A stretch of DNA of 64,000 nt from Amycolatopsis echigonensis. GTDB taxonomy: Bacteria; Actinomycetota; Actinomycetes; Mycobacteriales; Pseudonocardiaceae. Within the stretch, counting starts at the first letter, position 1; every line of letters begins with the position of its first letter. The stretch is from NCBI RefSeq assembly GCF_014174495.1, contig NZ_JACJHR010000030.1:1-64000 (forward strand), read 5' to 3'. Below, piece after piece: positions 56,833 through 64,000 of this stretch. A program made the position numbers and the translations under genes. The notes under the pieces are model-generated. The model saw only the letters and a list, made by a program, of their open reading frames with translations. It ran no database searches and was not told where the DNA came from.

Positions 56833-57630
56833 ATGGGCGAGGAGCTTCCGCCGGTGGGCAGGACTGCGGTTGGGGTGGCTGGGCTTCGGGCGTTGGAGAG
56901 CGGGCGGCCGGATCGGTTGTTCGAGGATCCGTATGCGGGCGCGTTCTTTCACGCTGGGCGGGCGATCTTCGAGGGCGAGCAGGAGCGCCACCGCGGGCTG
57001 GGGATGGTGTTCGCGCAGCAGGTCGCGGTCCGCACCCGGTTCTTTGACGACTTCGTGAGCGGCGGACACCAGACGGTGCTTCTCGCGGCCGGTCTTGACG
57101 CTCGGGCGTTCCGGCTCGACTGGCCCGACGGTGCGCGTGTGTTCGAGGTCGATCTGCCGGACGTGCTCGCGTTCAAGGAAACCGTGCTGGCCGAACAGGG
57201 GGCGCGGCCTCGGTGCGAGCGCACGGCGGTCCCGGTGGATCTGCGCGACGACTGGGGCGCGGCGTTGAGAAACGCGGGATTCGCCCCGAAGCGGCCGACT
57301 GTCTGGCTCGCCGAAGGGCTGCTCGTCTACTTGAGTCGGGACGAGGCGGAGCGGCTGCTCACGGGCGTCACCGAGATTTCCGCGCCAGGCAGCCGGATTT
57401 CGTTCGAACACCGGCCGGACGGCGAACGGGACGGACTGCTGGAACGGGCACGCGAAGTCGGCGGCGAGGTGACGGCGCTCTGGCGCGGCGGCCTCGCGGG
57501 CGACGGTCCGGAGTGGCTCGCCGCGCACGGCTGGCAGCCGGAAACCGTTACGGTCGCGGAACTTGCCGTCCGCTACGGACGTGAGCCGCTGGACATCACG
57601 CGCGGCGGATTCGTGACCGCGACCCGCTAA
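56833..57630 (+). CDS. Class I SAM methyltransferase, TIGR00027/leucine carboxyl methyltransferase type
   Basis: A 265-residue enzyme. It begins PVGRTAVGVAGLRALESGRP, with FEDPYAGAFF, AQQVAVRTRFFDDFV, QTVLLAAGLDARAFRLDWP and VFEVDLPDVLAFK, all signatures of the family that makes polyketide or fatty-acid methyl products. Motif I is AAGLDARAF. No partner gene is adjacent. It has an open substrate assignment; the ESX-like genes on the other strand converge on it. Confidence 0.9.
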   Translation: MGEELPPVGRTAVGVAGLRALESGRPDRLFEDPYAGAFFHAGRAIFEGEQERHRGLGMVFAQQVAVRTRFFDDFVSGGHQTVLLAAGLDARAFRLDWPDGARVFEVDLPDVLAFKETVLAEQGARPRCERTAVPVDLRDDWGAALRNAGFAPKRPTVWLAEGLLVYLSRDEAERLLTGVTEISAPGSRISFEHRPDGERDGLLERAREVGGEVTALWRGGLAGDGPEWLAAHGWQPETVTVAELAVRYGREPLDITRGGFVTATR

Positions 57631-58196
57631 TTCTCTTCCTGCAGCACCGGTGTTCCGAAGGCGTCGAGGAAAGTCGTTGCCTCTCCTATGGTCGCGACGC
57701 CGCGAGCGACGGCTTCCGCGATGGTCCCGCACGCCTCCCGCACCGCTGGCTCCGCGGAGCGGTCGCCGGCCAGCAGCGCGACAGCCGCCGGGGACACTCC
57801 TTCGGCGATCAGCATCACCTGCGCCGCGGTCTGATCCGCCAGCCGGTCAAGCAATTCCGCCAGATCCAAGCCGACCGACGCCGTACGCGCGGCGGCTTCG
57901 GCGGCCTGCCGGTAGTACGCGTCGAGTTCGTCCGCGCTGCCCCGGAAACGCGCGGCCGGTTCGCCGCCCCATTTGCGTTCCGCGCTGTGCGCGCCGCGTT
58001 CGAACTCCAACCGCGCCATGACCAAAACGTCGCGGCCGGCCGACAGCGTGCGCGCCGATTCGCGGATCGTCTGCGGGGAACAGTCGATCTGACGCAGCGC
58101 GGCGATCGGATCCGGCGCGCCGATCGCGGCGGCCGCGGCACCCAAAGAAGCCAGCCCGGCGGCCGCGTTTTCCAGCGCCGGGTGGAGGAACGGCAT
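57627..58196 (-). CDS. Hypothetical helical protein paired with a WXG100-like gene
   Basis: A 189-residue all-helical Ala-rich protein starting MPFLHPALENAAAGLASLGA. It has EFERGAHSAERKWGGEPAAR, a Trp near the middle, and ends DAFGTPVLQEEN. The ATG overlaps the TGA of the upstream small gene, so the two are translationally coupled. The two resemble ESX-type small helical partners, but no secretion motif (YxxxD/E) was found with certainty. Function is unknown. Confidence 0.7.
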   Translation of the reverse strand: MPFLHPALENAAAGLASLGAAAAAIGAPDPIAALRQIDCSPQTIRESARTLSAGRDVLVMARLEFERGAHSAERKWGGEPAARFRGSADELDAYYRQAAEAAARTASVGLDLAELLDRLADQTAAQVMLIAEGVSPAAVALLAGDRSAEPAVREACGTIAEAVARGVATIGEATTFLDAFGTPVLQEEN

Positions 58197-58489
58197 CAAC
58201 TCAGCAGCGCCGTCGCGATCGTCGGACGGTGGTGGTGGCCGCGGGCGGCCATCCGCAGCTGACCGGCGAGATCGGACGTCGCGTCGCCGAGCATGCGCGC
58301 GTCGATGTCGCGCGCGGCGAGCGCCGCTTCCCACCGGGCGGCGATTTCCCGCGCTGGCGCGGAAATACCCCACGGCGTCGATTCGAGGCGGGCTTCGGAA
58401 AACCGGCCCGCCGCACGGTCCGCGTCGGCAGCCGCTCGATCGAGCGCGTCCGCGGCGGCGTTGAGCCGCTCGCTCGTCGAACCTGCCAT
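58196..58489 (-). CDS. WXG100-like small helical protein
   Basis: A 97-residue protein: MAGSTSERLNAAADALDRAA forms one helix, then STPWGISAPAREIAARWEAAL a turn with WG and a second helix. The size and helix-Trp/Gly-helix pattern are like WXG100/EspC proteins of type VII secretion. The start has a strong GGAGGTCCCC ribosome site. It heads a two-gene unit with the 189-residue protein. No ESX ATPase or EccC gene is in the window, so the export link is inferred. Confidence 0.7.
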   Translation of the reverse strand: MAGSTSERLNAAADALDRAAADADRAAGRFSEARLESTPWGISAPAREIAARWEAALAARDIDARMLGDATSDLAGQLRMAARGHHHRPTIATALLS

Positions 58490-58612
58490 GGGGACCTCCG
58501 CTTTCCAGGAGAGCGCGAACCGCCGTCCGCCACCCTCTGGAGAGATCTAACCCCATCGAGGTCGTCCAGGTCACTCGGCCGGGCGTGCGACTGTTTCACA
58601 TCGTGGGGAGCC

Positions 58613-58642
58613 TTGACCTGGTGATCCGTACCCCGCCAGAAT
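58613..58642 (+). promoter_or_regulatory. Sigma-70-type promoter before the TfdA gene
   Basis: TTGACC at 58613-58618 and CAGAAT at 58637-58642 are 18 bases apart, a good housekeeping-type pair. A transcript from here would begin close to the ATG at 58650, making the short ORF leaderless. Confidence 0.6.
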
Positions 58643-58649
58643 TGGACTC

Positions 58650-58763
58650 ATGCCAGAGACCCGGGAAGTGCCGCTAGCCGGCCGTGCCCCGGCACGGACG
58701 GACGGCGAGGGCGTAGCCGCTCTCCTCACGCGTCGCGGTCGTCTCGGCTCTCCTCCCGCGTAG
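58650..58763 (+). CDS. Possible leaderless 37-residue upstream ORF
   Basis: MPETREVPLAGRAPARTDGE, then GVAALLTRRGRLGSPPA. It starts 7 bases after a promoter -10 and stops 63 bases before the TfdA gene. The C-terminal ALLTRR resembles the LLTRR element of actinobacterial leader peptides, but no Cys follows. It may regulate the dioxygenase gene by attenuation; that is inference. Confidence 0.45.
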   Translation: MPETREVPLAGRAPARTDGEGVAALLTRRGRLGSPPA

Positions 58764-58826
58764 GCGATTTTCCGCTGTTTTTTCCGCTGCCACAGCCGAA
58801 TTCACCTATTCTTCGGGAGTACCGCC

Positions 58827-59753
58827 ATGTCTGTAGACCTGCCTGCCCGCCTGCGCTCGTCCGTCACCCCGGACGACGGGATCCTCGAAGGCCCGCGTGT
58901 GCTGCGCCGCCTTCCGGACGGCGTGGAAGAACGTCCCTACGAGCTTTTCGCCCTTCGCCCGCTCGGACGAGTGATCGGCGCGGAAATCTCCGGAGTGGAC
59001 CTCGGCGCGCCGGTGTCGTCGCGGCTGCGCGCCGAACTGAACCGCGCGCTGCTGGAGTGGAAGGTGCTGTTCTTCCGCGACCAGCACATCACGTCGCAGC
59101 AGCAGCGCGCGTTCGCCGCGAACTGGGGTGAGCTGGAAACCAACCCGTTCATCCCGCGGGGAGATTCCGACCAGGTCGTGCGGTTCACCCGCACCGCCGG
59201 GATGCCGGGGTACGAAAACATCTGGCACACCGACGTCACCTGGCGGCCGAATCCGGCGCTCGGGTCGGTCCTGCGGCTGGTCGAGGTCCCGCCGATCGGC
59301 GGCGACACGATGTGGGCCGACATGGCCGCCGCCTACGACAACCTGCCCGCCGACGTCCGCGAGCGGATCGACGGCCTCACCGCGGTGCACGATTTCGTCC
59401 CCGGTTTCGACCGGTTCACCGATCCGGACCTGCTGGCCCAGTGGCAGGACGCGTACCCGCCGGTCGAACACCCGGTGGTGCGGACCCATCCGGAGACCGG
59501 ACGGCGGACGTTGTTCGTGAACCAGGCGTTCACCACGCACATCGTCGGCCTCGACCGCGCCGAAAGCGACCGGCTGCTGCGGTATCTGTTCCTGCAGGCG
59601 CACACGCCGGAATTCCAGGTGCGGTTCCGCTGGGAGCCGGATTCGGTGGCGTTCTGGGACAACCGCGCGACCCAGCATTACGCGGTGAACGACTACCACC
59701 CGCACGTCCGGATCGCCGAGCGCGTCGCGATCGTCGGGGACCGGCCGTACTGA
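58827..59753 (+). CDS. TauD/TfdA family alpha-ketoglutarate-dependent dioxygenase
   Basis: A 308-residue Fe(II)/2-oxoglutarate dioxygenase. The metal HxD is in WHTDVTWRPNPALGSVL, with the distal His in DNRATQHYAVNDYHP; the C-terminal Arg is in HVRIAERV. PLGRVIGAEISGVDL is the family's N-terminal block. TauD-type enzymes release sulfite from taurine-like sulfonates, but the substrate is not settled. ATG 58827 is used. A leader-like ORF lies upstream, supporting a sulfur role. Confidence 0.93.
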   Translation: MSVDLPARLRSSVTPDDGILEGPRVLRRLPDGVEERPYELFALRPLGRVIGAEISGVDLGAPVSSRLRAELNRALLEWKVLFFRDQHITSQQQRAFAANWGELETNPFIPRGDSDQVVRFTRTAGMPGYENIWHTDVTWRPNPALGSVLRLVEVPPIGGDTMWADMAAAYDNLPADVRERIDGLTAVHDFVPGFDRFTDPDLLAQWQDAYPPVEHPVVRTHPETGRRTLFVNQAFTTHIVGLDRAESDRLLRYLFLQAHTPEFQVRFRWEPDSVAFWDNRATQHYAVNDYHPHVRIAERVAIVGDRPY

Positions 59754-60250
59754 TCACCGCGCGACGCCGGTGAGCACGGTGTCGACAAGTCGTTCGAGAT
59801 AGGTGTCGTCGGCGGATTTCGCTCGGACCAGGGTGCGGAACCAGAGATTTCCGCCGAGCAGATCCAGGATCATCTCCGAATCCGCGGCGTCGGCGAGTTC
59901 GCCTCGGGCGTGGGCACGGTCGAAGACGACCTGCTCACGACCGAGGCGGTCGGCGAAGAACCGTCCGGCGGCCTCGGCGGTGGCGGGCCGGTCCGGCAGC
60001 GCGGAGACGACGGTCGTGATGACGCGCCGGTTCGCCGGATCGGACAGCAGGCGGTGGATCTGCTTCGCCAGCTCGACGAGATCGCCGCGCAGGGAACCAG
60101 TGTCGGGGACCGCGAAGGTGAGCTCAGGAGCCTGCACGAGGGCGTCGGCGAGGACCTCGTCTTTGGTCGCCCAGGTGCGTTAGATCGTCGTTTTGTGGAC
60201 GCCGGCTTGAGCGGTCGGGCATTCCCTCGGCGGTTACGCCTCGATCGCGA
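59754..60250 (-). pseudogene. Decayed TetR family regulator
   Basis: The ligand domain is intact (APELTFAVPDTGSLRGDLVE... to the stop at 59754, directly after the TfdA stop), but the DNA-binding part is broken. AGVHKTTI is followed by a TAA at 60180-60182 where a Tyr codon is expected (KTTIYRxW), then RTWATKDEVLADAL continues. Upstream, GVTAEGMPDRS lies in another frame, so there is also a frameshift, and helix 1 is missing. The intact C-terminal 127 residues could still be made from an internal start but would lack the HTH. Confidence 0.8.
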
Positions 60251-60487
60251 CCGCGGCTCGCCATCCGGAACGGGTCGTTTCCTTGGTTGGCGCGGTACCC
60301 CGGCCGGGTGCTTCTGCTCAACGGCCGTCACGACCACTTCCGCCTTGGCGAGCGCCGGTTTTTGGCTGCGGGTCAGGACGGAGCGCTGCGGATCGTGCCG
60401 GGAGCTGGCCACTACCTGCCGCTCACGCACGGAGAGATTTGCGCGCGCGTTGTCGACGGCGTCGCCACGGCTCTCGTCAGCGGTTAA
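60251..60487 (+). pseudogene. C-terminal remnant of an alpha/beta hydrolase
   Basis: The frame encodes RLAIRNGSFPWLARYPGRVL, then LLNGRHDHFRLGERRF and VPGAGHYLPLTHGE, the acid and His regions of an alpha/beta hydrolase. The nucleophile and everything before are missing. It is divergent from the TetR remnant, and both lost their 5' ends at the same place. Confidence 0.72.
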
Positions 60488-60489
60488 TG

Positions 60490-60571
60490 CTCGCGAGTGG
60501 CGAGGCGGGCCGCCTTCCTCCCCTGCTCGCGCTCCCCCGCGCGGTCAAGGCGGCGCCTCGCCACTCGCGAG
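60490..60571. repeat. Long inverted repeat with 18-bp perfect arms
   Basis: CTCGCGAGTGGCGAGGCG (60490-60507) and its exact complement (60554-60571) enclose a second, shorter 7-bp stem (CCGCCTT/AAGGCGG). The left arm sequence also appears, with one inserted G, just after tRNA-Ser at 56629. Confidence 0.75.
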
Positions 60572-60865
60572 GCTTCCCCGGGGCAAATCCGTGGAGCCGC
60601 GGTCGCGGGAGAAGCGGAAAGTCCCGCGCCCGCGGCTTTTTTCCCGGGTGGCGGCACCCGCGCACTCGACGACGGTCAACCCCCACGTGACCGTGTCGCC
60701 TCCCCCTGCGGGGTGCTACCCGTGAGCGCCGGGGCGGCCCGAAAGTGGTCTGGGCCACAGTTTCCGCGCTCATCGGTAAAGTACTCCCGCGAGGTACCAG
60801 TCGACCCCGGGCTTGAGCTGCATTTAAGGCAGATGCGCCGTCCGGGTGACGGCGGGAACGGCGGG
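60572..60865. other. Intergenic region with no gene seen
   Basis: About 290 bases between the inverted repeat and the CapA-like gene. Frames on both strands are short and lack ribosome sites. No RNA gene is recognised. Confidence 0.5.
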
Positions 60866-61882
60866 TCAGCCGCGAAGTCCTTCGACTGTCGCGAAACCAT
60901 CACTGACCGTCACGTTCGTGCCGCGCCGCGCGGACAACTCGACGAACCGCCGCAGCGCCTCGTCGGCGTCGGCTCCCGTCAACGGTACGCATTCGTTGTC
61001 TTCGCCGCGGCGGATCGGCACTAATTCGACCCGCATCTGGTCGCCGACGACGCAGCCGGCGAGCAGGCCGTCGCGGTGCCGGTCGCGCATGGCAGGCCAG
61101 TCGAAGACGAGGTTGCCCAGGCTGTAGAGGATCGGGCAGCCGCGATACACCTCGACCGGCTGCACGGTGTGCGGTCCGTGTCCGACGACCAGGTCGGCGC
61201 CGGCGTCGATGATCGCGTGCGCGTAGGTGACCTGGTATTCGGCCAGTTCTTGGCCGGGGAGGCCCCAATGCATCGACACGACGACGTGGTCGGCCTCGGC
61301 GCGGGCGCGGCGGATGTCGGCGAGCAGCAGCTCCAGGTCGCGGCGGACCGGCGTGGTGTGCACGATCGGAGGGCGTCCGGGGACGTCCAGGACGCGCGGA
61401 TCAGGTTGGTACGACGTGTAAGCGCCCGCCACGGCGACGCCCGGCGAGTCTTCCGTCGCTTCCTGTCCGACGGGCCAGCACAGCGAGGTGTAGGCGAGGA
61501 ACGCGATCCGGCCGCCCGATCGTTCGAGGATCGCCGGTGCGTGTGCTTCCGCGAGGTTCGCGCCCGCGCCGCAGTGCGCGATTCCGGCGCGGTCCAGCAC
61601 GGCGAGGCTGGCCATCGCCGCGGCCGGCGGGTAGGTGACGTTGTTGGCCACTGACACGACGTCGATCTCGGCGGCGGTCAGCGCGGCGACCATCTCCGGC
61701 TGCGAGTGCCGCCAGTTCGGCTTGTGCGGGATGTCCAGACCGGTCGAGCCGGACAGCGGTCCCTCGAGATTCACGAACCGCACATCGGCGCCGGTGAGCA
61801 GCGAGCTCAACGGGGCGAACGCCGTTTCCGGGCTCGCGCGGCCCTGAAGGTTGACGTCTCCGCCGAGTACGAGCGTGATCAT
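60866..61882 (-). CDS. CapA-like metallophosphatase (PGA_cap family)
   Basis: A 338-residue protein of the CapA/PGA_cap family with a calcineurin-like metal core: LVLGGDVNLQGR, VNLEGPLS, SVANNVTYP (Asn-Asn where Asn-His is usual), VVSMHWGLPG and VVGHGPHTVQPVE. CapA enzymes are linked with poly-gamma-glutamate capsules, but this protein lacks a membrane anchor and may act on another phosphoester. ATG 61882 is the start. Confidence 0.9.
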   Translation of the reverse strand: MITLVLGGDVNLQGRASPETAFAPLSSLLTGADVRFVNLEGPLSGSTGLDIPHKPNWRHSQPEMVAALTAAEIDVVSVANNVTYPPAAAMASLAVLDRAGIAHCGAGANLAEAHAPAILERSGGRIAFLAYTSLCWPVGQEATEDSPGVAVAGAYTSYQPDPRVLDVPGRPPIVHTTPVRRDLELLLADIRRARAEADHVVVSMHWGLPGQELAEYQVTYAHAIIDAGADLVVGHGPHTVQPVEVYRGCPILYSLGNLVFDWPAMRDRHRDGLLAGCVVGDQMRVELVPIRRGEDNECVPLTGADADEALRRFVELSARRGTNVTVSDGFATVEGLRG

Positions 61883-62007
61883 TGCGTCAACCCGTCCAAA
61901 GGAGGAAATCCTCCCAGCTCGTTACGAATCGTTGCCCTTTCGTCTTCCTCTGCTTCGCTTGTTCGGGGGACGATGCCTCGACCGTTGAGATGCAGAGGGG
62001 ACTCAGG

Positions 62008-64000
62008 GTGACCATATCCCGTCGTCCTGCCGGGGGTAGAAGCGCCGGTGGGACAAGACTGACCAGAGGCGCGATTGCCGTCTCCGCCGCGGCTCTCGCG
62101 CTGGGCGGAGTGGCCGCGCCCGCTTCGGCGGCACCGAGCGCGGACGCCCTGATCGCCGAGGTCTACGGCGGTGGCGGCAATTCCGGGGCCACGCTGACCA
62201 ACGACTTCATCGAGCTGGCCAACCACGGCGGCGCGCCCGTCGCGCTCGGCGGCTACAGCGTCCAGTACCTGCCGGCTTCGGCGAGTGCGACGAGCAAGTG
62301 GCAGGTCACGCCGCTCGCCGGGTCGGTCGCGCCGAAGGGCCGCTACCTCGTCGCGGAGGGGAAGGGGAACGGCGGCACGGTCGCGCTGCCGACGCCCGAC
62401 GCGACCGGGAGCATCGCGATGTCCGCGACCGCCGGCACCGTCGCGCTCGTGTCCGACAGCGCGCCGCTGACCTGCAAGACCGCCGCTGACTGTGCCGCGG
62501 ACAGCCGGGTCAAGGACCTCGTCGGCTTCGGCGATGCCGTTGTCCGCGAAGGAACTCCGGCCGCCGCGCCGTCGAATACAACCTCGGTCGCGCGAGCGGC
62601 GACGCTTGCTGACACCGACAACAACAGCACGGACTTCGCTGTCGGCGACCCGACGCCCACCAACACCAAGGGCGAGACCACCGGCACCCAGCCCGGCGAG
62701 CCGGGTGTTCCGGCGAAGATCCACGACATCCAGGGCATCACGCGGATTTCGCCGTTCAAGGACAAGCAGGTCGAGGACGTCACCGGCATCGTCACCGCGG
62801 TGCGGAGCTTCGGCTCGGCCCGTGGGTTCTGGATGACCGATCCGCATCCGGACAGCGACCCGCGCACCAGCGAGGGCCTCTTCGTGTTCACCGGGTCGAC
62901 CACCCCGGCGGTGGCGGTCGGCGACGCGGTCACCGCGCAGGGCAAGGTCAAGGAGTACTACCCGGACGCGCCCGCGACCTCGAACTACCAGTCGCTGACC
63001 GAGCTGACCAGTGCACAGTGGACAGTCGACTCGCAGGGGAATCCGCTGCCGGCTCCGACGGTGCTGACGCCGGATCAGGTGCCGGATGTACTGGCCCCCA
63101 ACGCGGGCGGCAACATCGAATCGCTGCCGCTTGAGCCGTCGAAGTACGCGCTGGACTTCTGGGAATCGCACGAAAGCGAGATCGTCCAGGTTTCTGACGC
63201 GCGCGTGGTCGGCCCGAGCAACAAGTACGGCGAGCTTTACGTGACCACTAAGCCGCAGCAGAACCCGACGCCGCGCGGTGGCACTGTTTATCTGGGGTAC
63301 GACCAGATCAACACTGGTGTGCTGAAGGTTCAGTCGATTATCCCGTCCTCGCAGCAGGCAGCTCCGAAGGTCAACACCGGCGACGTGCTCACCGGCGTCA
63401 CCTCCGGCCCGGTGGAGTACAGCAACTTCGGCGGGTACACGCTGTTCGCTTCGAAGCTGGGCGCGGCCAAGGACAACAAGCTGCAGAAGGAAATCACGCG
63501 CAAGCAGCGTCCGGGTGAGCTTTCGGTGGCGACGTACAACGTCGAGAACCTCGCACCGTCCGATTCGGACACCAAGTACGCGCAGCTCGCACACGGCATC
63601 GTCGACAACCTCGCGACGCCGGACATCGTCACCCTGGAAGAAATCCAGGACAACAGCGGCGCGACCGACGACGGAACGGTCGACGCCGACGCGACGCTGA
63701 AGAAGTTCACCGATGCGATCGTCGCCGCGGGCGGACCGCGGTACCAGTGGCGGCAGATCGACCCGGTGAACGACGAGGACGGAGGACAACCGGGCGGCAA
63801 CATCCGGGTCGGCTTCCTGTTCAATCCGTCGCGCGTGTCCTTTGTGGACCGACCGGGTGGCAGCCCGACCTCTTCGGTGGGCGTGGTTTCCGACCACGGC
63901 AAGGCACACCTGACGCAGTCGCCGGGCCGGGTCGACCCGGGCAACGAGGCGTGGGAGGACAGCCGCAAGCCGCTGGCCGGCGAGTTCGTGTTCCGCGGCC
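62008..64000 (+). CDS. Secreted endonuclease/exonuclease/phosphatase with lamin-tail domain (3' truncated)
   Basis: The frame begins at GTG 62008 and runs off the end of the window. A signal peptide (about 1-46, AAPASAAPS) leads to a lamin-tail domain (LIAEVYGGGGNSG, DFIELANHGG), an OB-like section (VEDVTGIVTAVRSFGSARGF) and the EEP nuclease core (LSVATYNVENLAP, DIVTLEEIQDNSG). This ExeM/NucH-type architecture marks extracellular nucleases that degrade DNA for nutrients or biofilm. The C-terminal half, including later catalytic residues, is missing. Confidence 0.92.
   Translation, partial: MTISRRPAGGRSAGGTRLTRGAIAVSAAALALGGVAAPASAAPSADALIAEVYGGGGNSGATLTNDFIELANHGGAPVALGGYSVQYLPASASATSKWQVTPLAGSVAPKGRYLVAEGKGNGGTVALPTPDATGSIAMSATAGTVALVSDSAPLTCKTAADCAADSRVKDLVGFGDAVVREGTPAAAPSNTTSVARAATLADTDNNSTDFAVGDPTPTNTKGETTGTQPGEPGVPAKIHDIQGITRISPFKDKQVEDVTGIVTAVRSFGSARGFWMTDPHPDSDPRTSEGLFVFTGSTTPAVAVGDAVTAQGKVKEYYPDAPATSNYQSLTELTSAQWTVDSQGNPLPAPTVLTPDQVPDVLAPNAGGNIESLPLEPSKYALDFWESHESEIVQVSDARVVGPSNKYGELYVTTKPQQNPTPRGGTVYLGYDQINTGVLKVQSIIPSSQQAAPKVNTGDVLTGVTSGPVEYSNFGGYTLFASKLGAAKDNKLQKEITRKQRPGELSVATYNVENLAPSDSDTKYAQLAHGIVDNLATPDIVTLEEIQDNSGATDDGTVDADATLKKFTDAIVAAGGPRYQWRQIDPVNDEDGGQPGGNIRVGFLFNPSRVSFVDRPGGSPTSSVGVVSDHGKAHLTQSPGRVDPGNEAWEDSRKPLAGEFVFRG

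Noticed and set aside
61879-63909. 676-residue minus-strand open frame across the nuclease gene
   Set aside because: The plus frame has a signal peptide, lamin-tail and EEP nuclease motifs; the minus frame is its antisense shadow.

Overview
The window is a high-GC actinobacterial chromosome segment. Mycothiol synthase (mshD), an orphan GlnR, an F420/PPOX-type protein, an RsiG-like protein, an S-component ECF transporter and many GTG starts all point to Pseudonocardiales, most likely Amycolatopsis; the genus is inferred from gene content, not from a search.

The left two thirds keep a conserved actinobacterial backbone. From memory its order matches Mycobacterium tuberculosis Rv0808-Rv0823c: purF, purM, DUF3073, ygfZ, pabC, nitrobindin/FABP, sseC, rhodanese (cysA2), thioredoxin (thiX), lmeA, glnR, mshD, the Pst phosphate transporter, phoU, a giant LytR-CpsA-Psr (LCP) protein and a dihydrouridine synthase. 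Lineage-specific blocks are spliced into it: (a) 2.8-10.7 kb, arfB, a cytochrome P450, a GNAT enzyme, a Gfo/Idh oxidoreductase and a cobalamin-riboswitch operon for B12 uptake; (b) 10.7-15.4 kb, a hydrolase, fadB2, an asparaginase and an RsiG homologue with two c-di-GMP-type motifs; (c) 17.4-20.2 kb, pxpB/pxpC of 5-oxoprolinase with a small ParB-like protein and a 32-residue membrane peptide; (d) 34.8-37.7 kb, a GGDEF cyclase, idi, an epoxide-hydrolase-like enzyme and a small heat-shock protein.

The right third (39-64 kb) is accessory: large low-complexity membrane proteins (DUF2339, DUF6328), a secreted Cu/Zn superoxide dismutase, a Tat-exported phosphoesterase with a LamG domain, an Lrp regulator divergent from an amino-acid permease, a lysA paralogue, an ECF sigma factor, a DHDPS-family lyase, an M20 peptidase, tadA with its partner gene, tRNA-Ser(CGA), an ESX-like two-gene unit, a TfdA dioxygenase, a decayed TetR/hydrolase pair, a CapA-like phosphatase and the 5' part of a secreted nuclease that runs off the end.

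Nutrient control is visible at several points. A PHO box precedes pstS, and a strong hairpin separates pstS from pstC. A cobalamin riboswitch heads the B12 operon. A Cys-containing leader peptide precedes the sulfur genes. c-di-GMP signalling appears as both a synthase and a probable effector. The two most unusual items are the B12 operon, which starts with a surface-anchored protein that may be transcobalamin-like, and the LCP protein, whose roughly 1000-residue disordered N-terminus carries six ERTQLSP-type repeats.
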